Made by a program: the position numbers and the translations under genes. Source: Streptomyces sp. NBC_01298 (GTDB lineage Bacteria; Actinomycetota; Actinomycetes; Streptomycetales; Streptomycetaceae). Taken from it: a stretch of DNA of 64,000 bases. The stretch spans positions 8,804,001 through 8,868,000 of the forward strand of contig NZ_CP108414.1 in NCBI RefSeq assembly GCF_035978755.1. Reading direction: 5' to 3'. Shown here one piece after another: positions 51,615-59,581 of the stretch. Position 1 is the stretch's first letter; every line of letters starts with the position of its first letter. Below the pieces are notes generated by a model. That model worked only from the letters and a program-made list of their open reading frames with translations. It was not told the DNA's origin and made no database searches.

Positions 51615-52350
51615 GGCAGCATCGGTGCGGTGACACGCACCGCTCGGTGGCCTGTCCGAGGCTGTGCCACAGGTGCCGGCGGTCGGCCACCTGGAGGGCC
51701 AGCGGGGCGCCGAGCGTGGTGCCTTCGGAGTAGAACGGGGCGCGGTCCCGGCAGATGACCTTGATCTGCGGATGCTGGGCTAGCCAGGTTGCCAGCGTCT
51801 CTGGTTCCCGGTCCGGCAGAAGTTCCAACGGTCGGCGCGTCTCCACATCTACTAGGACCGTGCCGCAGACGCGACCTTTGCGCATCGCGCACTCGTCGAC
51901 GCCGACCGCTGTCGGCTGCGTCGGGTTCGGCTCGGGAAACGTGGAGGATGCGCAGGACGGTGCTGCGGCTGACCGGGACGCCGATCAGTCCAGCGAGCCG
52001 TTCACCCGCTCGCCCGGCAAGCGCCAGGCCCAGCGAAGCAAGCTCCGACCGCAGCCGCTCGGTCCAGCGGCCAAGCCGGCGCGTCAGCCCTGGTATCTGT
52101 TCCACGAACGTCCGCCGCGGGCACCCAGACGCCCCACAGGCGAAGCGGCGCACTCGCGACGACAACACGACAGGCCTGCCCGAGAACGGTGGATCGCCGG
52201 GAAAACGCAGGTAAGTGCCGTGAAGGCGAGGCGGCCGTGATCCATAGCCTGGGCACGCAGCACCGTAGGTCGTACCGCGGATCCCGATGCATGAGCGGTC
52301 GTCACCTGGGTCGACGGAGGTCACGGCAACGTCGGCGAGCGGCGCGAACA
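51615..52350 (-). pseudogene. ISL3-family transposase, truncated and frameshifted
   Basis: The N-terminal zinc-binding and HTH parts are readable on the minus strand (LFAPLADVAVTSVDPGDD, VVLSSRVRRFACGASGCPRRTFVEQIPGLT, LALAGRAGERLAGLIGVPVSRSTVLRIL). Near 51930 the frame changes, and the catalytic part continues as TAVGVDECAMRKGRVCGTVLVDVETRR and IKVICRDRAPFYSEG. It ends abruptly after LWHSLGQATERCVSPHR, so the C-terminal third is missing. Confidence 0.8.
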
Positions 52351-52399
52351 ACATCTGCGAGATCCGCCGGGGACAAGCGGTCACGTTGTCTATCTGCGC

Positions 52400-52699
52400 G
52401 TGTTGGAGCTGCCAGTTCCTGGCAGGGACTGTCTGGACTGCGAGTTCGTCGTGGAGACCGAGACCGTCAAGGGCAGCTTCCCCGCCTATGTCACGTCCGA
52501 TGACCTCGATGACTGGCAAGAGGCCCTTGAGGAGCTCGCCTCAGGTCGGTTCGTATCGTGGCTGAACTCGGGTCGGACGGTCCAGTTCAAGATCAAGCCG
52601 CTGAGCCCTGGTGTGATCGGGGTGTCGCTCCATGACGGTCCGTCGTCGCAGGTGACGGTCAGCTTTCCCCTCTCCCCAGGCGACCGGCTGGATCGATGA
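52400..52699 (+). CDS. DUF5959-like hypothetical protein, probably 5'-truncated
   Basis: A 99-aa protein similar to DUF5959 proteins of Streptomyces (PVPGRDCLDCEFVVETETVKGSFPAYVTSDDLDDWQEALEELASG, then RTVQFKIKP, VIGVSLHDGPSSQVTVSFPLSPG). Family members usually have another 20-30 residues before this point. Here the upstream frame falls into the ISL3 relic, so the native start was probably lost. GTG at 52400 is the first in-frame start left. Function unknown. Confidence 0.55.
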   Translation: MLELPVPGRDCLDCEFVVETETVKGSFPAYVTSDDLDDWQEALEELASGRFVSWLNSGRTVQFKIKPLSPGVIGVSLHDGPSSQVTVSFPLSPGDRLDR

Positions 52700-52776
52700 T
52701 CAGCGTGCTCGTCTCGAAAGGTGCGGCGAGCGCTTGACAGCTGACCGTCCCGACGTCGCTGGTGTTCGGCTCGTCG

Positions 52777-52935
52777 TCAGCCGGCGGCTTGTTGCTCGGC
52801 GCCTGCTCGGGTGGTGGCGAGGTGGTAGGAGTCGGTGCCGGCCTCGATGATGTTGCCGCCGAAGGTGAGTGGGTCGACGATGGCCGTGCAGAGGCGCGGT
52901 CGGCGAAGGTCTTTGTCCGGCCAGAGAAGGATTGC
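52777..52935 (-). pseudogene. IstB-like ATPase C-terminal fragment (IS21-type)
   Basis: Minus-strand reading gives PRLCTAIVDPLTFGGNIIEAGTDSYHLATTRAGAEQQ up to a TGA at 52777. This resembles the C-terminal end of IS21-family helper ATPases. An upstream frameshift splits TKTFAD from it. It is a small transposon relic. Confidence 0.55.
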
Positions 52936-53001
52936 GGGTAGGACTCGCAGGACCGCTGGGTGCAGGACGCCCCGGACCTTGGGACCGGCACCCTCGTGAT
53001 G

Positions 53002-53634
53002 TCAGGAGGCGTGCTTCACGTGGCGGACCAGCCACATCAGCAGGGTGTCCAGGTCGGCGGCGACCGAGAGGACCCTGTCGAGCGCCTCGGAGGTGTGCAG
53101 CCACTCGTCGCAGCCGAGGGGGCGGGCGGCGATCAGAGAACGATGCCGCAGCAGATCCGTACGGGAGTGGTTCGTCGGATAGCCGCGCGGGGGACGTTTC
53201 ATCACGTCCCCGGAGATGTCGTAGCCCATCCTCCGAAGGTCCTCGACGATGGCGGACAGTTCCCGGCCGCTCCCCTCGGATGCCACGGCCTTGCGGAACC
53301 TGTCCACCTGGCCGGGATCGGGGTACCACCAGGCGCCCTGGATGCGCAGGCCGTCCAGGGAGAAACGGAGACCGATCTCGATCTTGCGGTCGAGCCTGAT
53401 CACCGCGCTCTGGTTCTGCCACCACCAGGAGTCGGTGCGGTAGTGCCAGACGGAGAAGTCCTCGTATCGCGGGTCTGTGTCCGCGACCTCGTTGAGCAGG
53501 TCGATCATCGGCTGGCGGACCAGGCGCTCGCGGTCCGCGCGACAGCGCTCGCGGATCGCATGGGTCGGTTCGCCCTGGAGCTGCCACAACACGTCCATGG
53601 CCTGCTCAGGCCAGCCGGTGAACTGTCCGCGCAT
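53002..53634 (-). CDS. DUF2461 domain protein
   Basis: A 210-aa cytoplasmic protein of the DUF2461 (TIGR02453) family. The signature is present: opening FTGWPEQAMDVLWQLQGEPTHAIRERCRADRERLVRQPMIDLLNEV is a variant of the usual F.GFP..A..FL..L..NN..EWF start, followed by WHYRTDSWWWQNQSAVIRL and FSLDGLRIQGAWWYPDPGQVDRFRKAV, and then GYDISGDVMKRPPRGYPTNHSRTDLLRHRSLIAARPLG. The family is widespread and structurally alpha-beta, with no established reaction. The ATG at 53634 gives the normal length. It is a stand-alone gene. Confidence 0.82.
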   Translation of the reverse strand: MRGQFTGWPEQAMDVLWQLQGEPTHAIRERCRADRERLVRQPMIDLLNEVADTDPRYEDFSVWHYRTDSWWWQNQSAVIRLDRKIEIGLRFSLDGLRIQGAWWYPDPGQVDRFRKAVASEGSGRELSAIVEDLRRMGYDISGDVMKRPPRGYPTNHSRTDLLRHRSLIAARPLGCDEWLHTSEALDRVLSVAADLDTLLMWLVRHVKHAS

Positions 53635-53643
53635 GCCGGCAGG

Positions 53644-53760
53644 TTAGCTCAGCTCGGCGATCCCATGTCCGGTGGGCCCGTAGGCGGCGAATTCGTCGTC
53701 GGACCATTCCGTGTCGTTGAGGCGGCCGGGGAGGTATTCGAGGAGCCGGCGGGCGTCGCA
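53644..53760 (-). pseudogene. C-terminal remnant of an unknown gene
   Basis: Just upstream of DUF2461 the minus strand reads CDARRLLEYLPGRLNDTEWSDDEFAAYGPTGHGIAELS to a TAA at 53644. It has strong coding character for about 38 residues but no start or domain. It is probably the end of a gene lost by deletion. Low confidence. Confidence 0.3.
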
Positions 53761-53827
53761 GGTCGCTCAGGTTCACGTGGTGGCGGTCCCCGCAGCGGTG
53801 GCGACGGCCGGTCGTAGGGCAGGGCGC

Positions 53828-54727
53828 TCACGTCACCAGGTGCAGCGATGTTCCAGCGATGCCCAGCCGTACGCTCTGGCCCCACGTCAGCTCCAGCGCA
53901 TCGCTCTCCATACCGTCGCCGAACACCACGATCCGGTCCGACTCCACGGTCAGCCGCAACCCCTGACCCCGCCCCAGCTCCCCGGCGACCCTCGTCGTAC
54001 CGGTCGCGGGAGAGGGCCAGGCCTCCCGTACGAACCACAGGAGCCGCCGCTCGCAGGGCGCGGGCAGCCCTGCGGAGCTGCCGCGCTCCAGCCACAGGGA
54101 ACGCAGCCAGCCGGTGGCGCCCGTGCCTGTGCCCACCAGCACCCCGGAGGATGCCTGGGCCTCACCCGGGCCGTTGTCGCCGTCGCACCCCAGGCGGTAG
54201 CGGGCCGTCTGGTGACCGTGCGAGCCCACGTAGATCTCGTTCAGCGCGAGAAGACGCTGGGTGTCGTCGGCGACGGCCTCGACCATGGTCAGCTCCTCTG
54301 CCCGGCCTCCGGCAGCGATTGCCGCACGCAGCAGCGCAGCCGCGTCGCCGCAGCGGTGCCGGACCAGGACTCCCGGGTTTCGCCCCGGGTCGGTGTCGAT
54401 GCCCACGACCGGCTGTCCGCGCAGGTACTTCGCGGTATTGGCGACCAGACCGTCCTGGCCGACCACGACCACCACGTCCTCCGGGGCGAACAGGAAGCGG
54501 TCCAGGTCCGCCCGTTCCACCCGGGAGCTGCGCCAGGTGAGCGGCACCGCCGCCGCCACCTCCCGCAGCGCCTGCCGCGTGCGTTCGTGGCGGCGGACCA
54601 CCTCGTCGATCGACCGGCCCCGGCTGGAAAGGAAGAACGCGGCCTGCCCGTGCGTCCCGTGCCGGGCGAGAAGTTCCTCGTACTCGGTTCTGCGGTGCAC
54701 GAGCACCGCCCTTGGGGCCAGGCTCAC
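53828..54727 (-). CDS. NAD-kinase-like protein coupled to a SPFH protein
   Basis: A 299-aa protein with the NAD kinase/diacylglycerol kinase catalytic fold. The glycine-rich motif is VVVVVGQDGLVANTAKYL, so the canonical GGDG is GQDG at residues 90-93. The NE motif (LALNEIYVGSH, residues 163-164) and the GTGTGATGW segment (199-207, usually GSTAY-like) are present. An N-terminal leader of about 80 residues (RAVLVHRRTEYEELLARHG) precedes the fold. The stop of the upstream SPFH gene overlaps its start (54724-54727). Substitution in the catalytic glycine motif means that NAD phosphorylation should be tested rather than assumed. Confidence 0.78.
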   Translation of the reverse strand: MSLAPRAVLVHRRTEYEELLARHGTHGQAAFFLSSRGRSIDEVVRRHERTRQALREVAAAVPLTWRSSRVERADLDRFLFAPEDVVVVVGQDGLVANTAKYLRGQPVVGIDTDPGRNPGVLVRHRCGDAAALLRAAIAAGGRAEELTMVEAVADDTQRLLALNEIYVGSHGHQTARYRLGCDGDNGPGEAQASSGVLVGTGTGATGWLRSLWLERGSSAGLPAPCERRLLWFVREAWPSPATGTTRVAGELGRGQGLRLTVESDRIVVFGDGMESDALELTWGQSVRLGIAGTSLHLVT

Positions 54728-55737
54728 GCTCCCGCGCCGCCTTCCGGGCGTCCGAGCTTGGCGAGGAGCCCGGTGAGGACGTCAGGAGAGAGCGTGATGC
54801 TCTCGATCCGCGGCAGGTTCTCCGCCAGCCGGGTTGCCGCCAGGGCGTGCAGCGTGCCCGGGACTGCTTCGTCGTGCACGCGCAGCCAGGCTGCCTGCAC
54901 CTCGGCGCGCGCCGCGCCCGTCTCGCGCGCCGCCTCGGCGTCCGCGCGGGCCAGGCAGACCTTGCGGGACGCCTCGGTCTCGGTCCGGATGCCGTCCGCC
55001 GCCGCCTTCTCCTCGGCCTCGCGGCGGGCGTTGATGCCGCGCTGGTCGATCAGCTGTTCCTCGCGCCTGGCCAGTTCGATCTGGCTGGCCAGCTCGTTCT
55101 CGGCGATGGCACGCTCACGCTCGACGGCGACGGCCCGCCGTTCGTAGGTGGCCCGGTCCGCCTCCTGCTGGATCTGCTCGCGGGCCGGGGTGCGCAGGGC
55201 GCGCTCCACCTCGGCCTCGGGGCGGATCGCCACGACCCGTACGGCCACCACATCGATGCCGGTGGCCGGGAGTCTGGGCTCGGCGGCGAGACCGGCGGTG
55301 ACGTTCTCCCGTACGGAGGCGACGCCGTCCACCAGAGCGACGGCCAGCGGAGTCCGGGCCAGTACGTCCAGCGTGTGCTGCTGCGCGGTTTCGGTGAGGA
55401 GGGTGGCGATCTGCTCCAAGGGGGCTCCGCGCCAGCCCCCGGTGTCCGGGTCGACGGAGAAGTCGAGCCGGGCCGCGGCTTCGGCCGGGTCACTGATCCG
55501 GTAGGTGACGGTGGCCTGCACGGCGACGTCCTGAAAGTCGGACGTACGGGCGTGGAACGCCATGGCCAGCTCCCGGTCGTCGACCGGGACTTCGGACAGT
55601 GCCGCTGAGAGTGACCGGTACCAGAAACTGAGCCCCAGCCCGTCGTGGACGAGTCGGCCGCGCTTGTGGTGGCGGATGTGGGTGGTGGGCGCGGAGCGCA
55701 GATGACGCCAGCCGAAGCGCCGGGTGATGTCGGCCAT
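54724..55737 (-). CDS. SPFH/Band 7 (stomatin-prohibitin-flotillin-like) protein
   Basis: A 337-aa peripheral protein of the SPFH superfamily. The core is residues about 20-190: HIRHHKRGRLVHDGLGLSFWY, VPVDDRELAMAFHARTSDFQDVAVQATVTYRISDPAEAAARLDFSVD and QHTLDVLARTPLAVALVDGVASVRENVTAGL, typical band-7 motifs. A charged coiled coil (QQEADRATYERRAVAVERERAIAENELASQIELARREEQ) follows, as in flotillins. No N-terminal membrane helix is seen, so it may attach by association. Its stop overlaps the NAD-kinase-like start. Two inverted repeats lie 18-65 nt upstream. The pair is probably a stress- or membrane-linked unit; function unknown. Confidence 0.88.
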   Translation of the reverse strand: MADITRRFGWRHLRSAPTTHIRHHKRGRLVHDGLGLSFWYRSLSAALSEVPVDDRELAMAFHARTSDFQDVAVQATVTYRISDPAEAAARLDFSVDPDTGGWRGAPLEQIATLLTETAQQHTLDVLARTPLAVALVDGVASVRENVTAGLAAEPRLPATGIDVVAVRVVAIRPEAEVERALRTPAREQIQQEADRATYERRAVAVERERAIAENELASQIELARREEQLIDQRGINARREAEEKAAADGIRTETEASRKVCLARADAEAARETGAARAEVQAAWLRVHDEAVPGTLHALAATRLAENLPRIESITLSPDVLTGLLAKLGRPEGGAGA

Positions 55738-55754
55738 GGTGAACCCCCTTCATT

Positions 55755-55802
55755 TCGTCAATGCGACGATAATGGGATGTGCTCATATCGTCAAGAGGAC
55801 GA
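55755..55802 (-). promoter_or_regulatory. Two TCGTC-N5-GACGA operators upstream of the SPFH operon
   Basis: TCGTC-AATGC-GACGA (55755-55769) and TCGTC-AAGAG-GACGA (55788-55802) have centres 33 bp apart, about three helical turns, so one face of DNA is presented. The flanks also match (ATTTCGTC and ATATCGTC). This suggests a dimeric regulator controlling the operon. The regulator is not encoded next to it. Confidence 0.65.
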
Positions 55803-56261
55803 AAAGGGGTGCTTGGGCGCTACCCGGCAGCAACGGAAGCCGCTCGAACGAGCCCTCGCCCTGCCGGACGGGCTCCCGCCCGGGCGGCCTCATGGGCCGT
55901 GCTTCACCCCGCTTCCGACGCTCCCGTACCCGCCCACGCGGGTGGGCGCCGGCTGATGCCGGTCGCGCAGGGCGCCGACTTCCGCCAGCCGCCCGGCGAG
56001 ACCGGGCCCGCACCCGCCCCGGCCCCGACGGCTGCTCGCCCCGGCGGACTCACCTTTTCGGACCCGGACCGCCAAAACTGAGCGGCTACCATCACGGGTT
56101 GCGCCACGTCCGGGATTAGCTCACCACCTAGCCCCGCCGCCCGGTGTGCCAGCGCCTCCACCAGGAGAGTGGTCGGAGCCGGCCCGGCTCCCGCCTCGGA
56201 TACCGTGTCCTCTACGGGGTGCATATCGGATGTGACGCCCCTCACCAGAGGTAGTCAGCGT
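55803..56261. other. Intergenic stretch, nothing recognised
   Basis: Between the SPFH operator region and the gene at 56262 no gene is supported on either strand, and no repeat or strong hairpin beyond ordinary GC-rich folding is seen. Confidence 0.4.
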
Positions 56262-56651
56262 ATGAGTTCAAAGCGCAGCAAGAATCTCGCCCTGCCCGTA
56301 CTTGACGACGCATTCCGACTCGCGTCGGTCAAGGACGCCGAAGAGTCCACCCGTGACTTGGCCGCCCGGCTGGCCACCACCGAGCTGCGCCGCGCTTCCC
56401 ACCCGGGCCGGGTCACCTGGGAGCCCACGGATCAGGCCGAGCCCGTACCGGTCCCGCCGACTGTGGTCGACGGTGACGGGGACCTGTGGCTGCGGGACCG
56501 GGGCACTGGCACCTGGACCATGCCCGAGTTCAACCCCAAGGAGTTCCCGGCCCGCTGTGGCGAGGTTCTGACGTGGAACCAGCTTGCCCGCGAGTTCGGC
56601 CCGCTGACCGCACTGGCCGACGACCGCCGCATCGGCGGCGGTCGGCGCTGA
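56262..56651 (+). CDS. Hypothetical protein
   Basis: A 129-aa protein. The ATG at 56262 follows AGAGGT. It is basic at the N-terminus (MSSKRSKNLALPVLDDAFRLA) and acidic in the middle (EPTDQAEPVPVPPTVVDGDGDLWLRDRG). A short C-terminal part reads FPARCGEVLTWNQLAREFGPLTAL. There is no signal peptide. I do not recognise a domain. It may be a phage- or plasmid-derived small protein, since Streptomyces elements carry many such genes, but no element is visible nearby. Confidence 0.55.
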   Translation: MSSKRSKNLALPVLDDAFRLASVKDAEESTRDLAARLATTELRRASHPGRVTWEPTDQAEPVPVPPTVVDGDGDLWLRDRGTGTWTMPEFNPKEFPARCGEVLTWNQLAREFGPLTALADDRRIGGGRR

Positions 56652-56874
56652 CCGCGCGGCCTTCTGGGATGACCGCGTCCCCTGAAGCGCCCGTTTGAAG
56701 CGCCCGTTACGGGTAGCGGGGAGCTCCAGCTCACCGCCGAGCTCGACCATGGCGGCGAGCAGCTGAGCGTGGTGGTGGCGTGCGACGGGCTCGAGCAGCG
56801 TGGTGCGGGCCCGGCGCCAGGCCGTGTTTGAGAACTGAGGTCCGTGTCTCGCCTCATGCCGTGATGATCTCGGT

Positions 56875-57180
56875 GTGGGGCGAGGCGATCTTTCAGATGA
56901 CCGGTGGGCAGTGCTGGGGCCGTTGTTGCCGGTCGCAGTGTGGGGCAGGCCGTCAATCTGCGGACGGCGGTTGATCGACGGGATCCGCTGGCGGGTACGG
57001 ACCGGTGCTCCGTGGCGGGACCTACCGCCGGAGTACGGTCCGTGGCAGACGGTCTACGGGCTCTTCCGCCGCTGGAAACGCAATGGCAGCTGGTCATCGG
57101 TGCTGACCAGCCTGCAAGCGCGGGCGGATGCGGCCGGGCTGATCACCTGGGACGTGAACGTCGACTCCATGATCTGCCGC
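56875..57180 (+). pseudogene. IS5-family transposase N-terminal fragment
   Basis: The frame gives LSDDRWAVLGPLLPVAVWGRPSI, then RLIDGIRWRVRTGAPWRDLPPEYGPWQTVYGLFRRWKRNGSW, standard IS5/IS1648-type N-terminal (Tnp_DUF4096-like) sequence, and ends near VNVDSMICRAPVP where the DDE domain should begin. The remainder is lost. The sequence beyond stays open for kilobases by chance in this GC-rich DNA, so the fragment limits are set by similarity. Confidence 0.75.
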
Positions 57181-57399
57181 GCCCCGGTCCCGGGCCCACA
57201 GCCGGAAGGCCCCGAGGCGGGGGATCGCAGGCCGCCGGTAGGGGCCGCCGCAATGGCGGCCCCTCGGTACGGGCCAGGCCCCCCTCCCTCTCTTCTTGGC
57301 GTAGAGCTGCGTGAGGACCCGGATGGCGAGGCCGCACGGCACTCGGCGATCGAGGACTTGTTCAGGGAGCGCCGGACGGCCGAGCCGTCACCATGTGCG

Positions 57400-57707
57400 A
57401 ACGCCGCTGTCCGGACAGGTCGGGCTGTGTCACGGGCGAGGGGTTCCGGTACGGGGCCTGCGGCACCGGTCGCGCTGGCCGCGACGGCGGCAGCCGACAC
57501 GAGCAGGCGCCGGACGCGACGGCGGCGCACAGCGGCCCGATGCGGGAAGGCTTCCACCGGGCTCCCCACCTCTGCGGCCTCCGGCGGCGACGGCTCCGCG
57601 TACCGCTGTCAGCGCAGCGTCCACCGCCCGTGCGGTCGGCGGAGCCGCGTCCCCTGCGGCTCGTACCCGTCCGCGCCGGGGAAGTCGAGTACGTCGTGCT
57701 CGGTCAT
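57400..57707 (-). pseudogene. Possible anti-sigma/CU044_5270-like companion gene remnant
   Basis: An ATG at 57707 starts MTEHDVLDFPGADGYEPQG and stops at 57609 after 32 codons. Further on the minus strand, another frame reads RRRRVRRLLVSAAAVAASATGAAGPVPE, like the Arg-rich membrane-start segment of proteins encoded next to ECF sigma genes. The two pieces could be one broken companion gene of the sigma relic. This is a weak call. Confidence 0.35.
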
Positions 57708-58080
57708 GCGGGATCTCCTGTCCGACGACGGGTGGAGCTACCTGCTGCATGGCAGCCCGCACCCGCACCCGGACCCGGGCCCGGTACAGCGGGGACCGGG
57801 CGGTGCCCGGCGGTATGCCGACCACAGCGGCGGCCTCGGTGGGGGTGAGCTGCTCCCAGGCGACGAGCAGCAGAAGTTCCCGCTCGACATGGGGAAGTCC
57901 GGCCATCGTGCTCCGCAGCAGCGGTCCGACGGCGGCAGCGTCGAGCCGCTGCTCGACAGCGTGCCAAGGGTCACTGGCCCGCTCGTTCGCAGCGGGCAGC
58001 TGCTGATCCCGGTCGATGCGGCGCCAGTGCGCAGCGAGCACGTTCCGTGCCACACCGAACAGTCGAAGGACTGCGGGGCG
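57706..58080 (-). pseudogene. ECF sigma factor, N-terminally truncated
   Basis: Minus-strand reading gives RPAVLRLFGVARNVLAAHWRRIDRD at the end of sigma region 2, then a linker with DPWHAVEQRLDAAAVGPLLRSTMAGLPHVERELLLLVAWEQLTPTEAAAVVGIPPGTARSPLYRARVRVR as region 4. The promoter-recognition helix is intact, but most of region 2 (the -10-binding part) is missing upstream, so it cannot act as a normal sigma factor. The companion remnant lies immediately 3'. Confidence 0.7.
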
Positions 58081-58454
58081 GGCACGCCACGCCCCATGAC
58101 CGAGGACGAGAAGGCCGGCGTAAGTATCGTCAGATGCGGGTGGTGTCCTTACGGTGACGGCCGTTCTGTCGGTCGGCGCGCTCGCCGGACGCAATCCGGG
58201 GGTGACGGCCGGCAAACCGTCCCCGCCCGGCCAGGGCAGGGGCGGCCTGGGAACGCGAAAACCGATCAGCGTGTCCGGGTGGTTCTGATCGTTCGCGTAT
58301 GCCTCCCGCCGCGCCGCCGACCACGGTGCTCGTTCGGCTGGTGGGGAGCGTCATTCGGGACGCGCGTGGTTTCGGCGGCTCGGCATTTCGCCGTAGGGGT
58401 GTCCCGTCCAAGCGGGCCGGGGCGACTGTCACCGCGGTTGGCTTCCGGGCGGCT
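58081..58454. other. Intergenic stretch, nothing recognised
   Basis: The region between the sigma relic and the membrane-protein gene contains no supported gene. It lacks a readable sigma region 2, which argues that the missing 5' part was deleted rather than frameshifted. Confidence 0.4.
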
Positions 58455-59477
58455 TCAGCCGGCCGTAGCGGCCTCCGGTGCCTGCCGAGGCACGGCGGCG
58501 GATGCGGAGGTGGGGCGGCGCGGGCGGGCGAGCAGGACGGCGGCCAGGCCGGCGATCACCCACATGGTCAGCGTGATCGACGATCGCACGGCCTGTGCGC
58601 CGTCGAAGAACGCCACGGACCGCAGCAGTGAGCCACCGGCGCCGGGCGGCAGCCACTGGCCGATCAGCCCGGCCGGCTCGGGCAGCAGCTCGGGGGCGGA
58701 GGTCATGCCCGAGAAGGCGTTGCCGACCAGCATGCAGAGCAGGGCGCCGGCCCCTATGCCGGCCGGGCCGATCAGTGCCGCGAGTCCGGCCACGGTGGCG
58801 CCGACCGCGAGGGCCGTGAGGCCGAGTGTGCCGGCTTCGGCCCACCAGTTGCCGCTGAGCGCGCCGAGCCAGCTGTGGGTGAGCGCGGCTGCCACGATGC
58901 CGACCAGGGCGGCCGAGCCGAGAAGTGCCAGGGCTCCGCGGGTACCGCGCAGTCCGAGGAGCGTGATGACGGCGCCTGCCGCGATTCCCGCGAGGGTCAT
59001 CGGCAGCAGGCTGGAGTTGAGTACGGCGCCGCGTGGGTCCTGGGCCGGCGCCGCGACCACATCGGTGATCCGCACCTGCGTGCCCTGCGGGCTCCCGGCG
59101 GTTACCGCCTGCTGCAGCAGCTGGGCCACCACCGTGCTCGCGGCCGAGGCGGTGAGCAGCTTCGGGCCCTGCTGGGTGACGACGACCGCGCCGTACACCG
59201 TCCGGGCCTCGATGGCCGCACGGGCCGCGGCTTCGTCGGCGTACCGGTGGATCTCGAACGCGCCCGGCTTCTGCTGCAGTTGCTTCTGAACGCCTTCGGC
59301 CGCCGCCGCGGGGCCCGCGACGCCGATGGGGAGATCACGCGGTGCGCTCCGGCTGGCCGGCCAGGAGAACGCCCACAGGGCAAGGGTCACGAACACCGGG
59401 ATCAGGACTATGACAGCGATCAGACGCCTGCCCTGGGGCGGAGACGGTGGCGCGGAAGTAGCGGACACGGTGGACAT
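58455..59477 (-). CDS. YhgE/Pip-like membrane protein under TetR control
   Basis: A 340-aa integral membrane protein. The N-terminal helix (IAVIVLIPVFVTLALWAFSW) is followed by an extracytoplasmic domain (RDLPIGVAGPAAAAEGVQKQL, VYGAVVVTQQGPKLLTASAAS) and five to six C-terminal helices from GIAAGAVITLLGL to ITLTMWVIAGLAAVLLARP. The architecture is like that of the 16791-18089 gene but shorter. The ATG at 59477 follows GGGAGCC. A divergent TetR regulator with two operators lies upstream, so inducible export or envelope protection is likely. The paralogous pair is about 40 kb apart. Confidence 0.8.
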   Translation of the reverse strand: MSTVSATSAPPSPPQGRRLIAVIVLIPVFVTLALWAFSWPASRSAPRDLPIGVAGPAAAAEGVQKQLQQKPGAFEIHRYADEAAARAAIEARTVYGAVVVTQQGPKLLTASAASTVVAQLLQQAVTAGSPQGTQVRITDVVAAPAQDPRGAVLNSSLLPMTLAGIAAGAVITLLGLRGTRGALALLGSAALVGIVAAALTHSWLGALSGNWWAEAGTLGLTALAVGATVAGLAALIGPAGIGAGALLCMLVGNAFSGMTSAPELLPEPAGLIGQWLPPGAGGSLLRSVAFFDGAQAVRSSITLTMWVIAGLAAVLLARPRRPTSASAAVPRQAPEAATAG

Positions 59478-59498
59478 CGAGGCTCCCGAAACAAAGAG

Positions 59499-59568
59499 AA
59501 TGAGCATTCGTTTTAGATGAGCCACTGTGGTTGCAGGCTGTGACGCTTGTCAAGAATGAATGCTCGTT
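59499..59568. promoter_or_regulatory. Two TetR-type operators between divergent genes
   Basis: AATGAGCATTCGTT (59499-59512) and AATGAATGCTCGTT (59555-59568) are inverted versions of the same AAYGA-N4-TCRTT palindrome. They sit at the two divergent gene starts, one close to each, so the TetR protein probably represses both genes. Confidence 0.75.
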
Positions 59569-59581
59569 CTACGTTGGGCGC

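Noticed and set aside
53711..55147. A 478-codon plus-strand open frame opposite the NAD-kinase-like and SPFH genes
   Set aside because: The minus strand encodes recognisable protein families with coupled starts; the plus-strand text has no domain.
55904..56245. A minus-strand open frame upstream of the SPFH operators
   Set aside because: The product is Ala/Gly/Pro-rich with no motif, and it has no ribosome site; treated as non-coding.
56875..59289. An 804-codon plus-strand frame starting as an IS5 transposase
   Set aside because: Only the first 100 codons match a transposase. The rest runs opposite a sigma-factor relic and a membrane-protein gene and is not a real extension.
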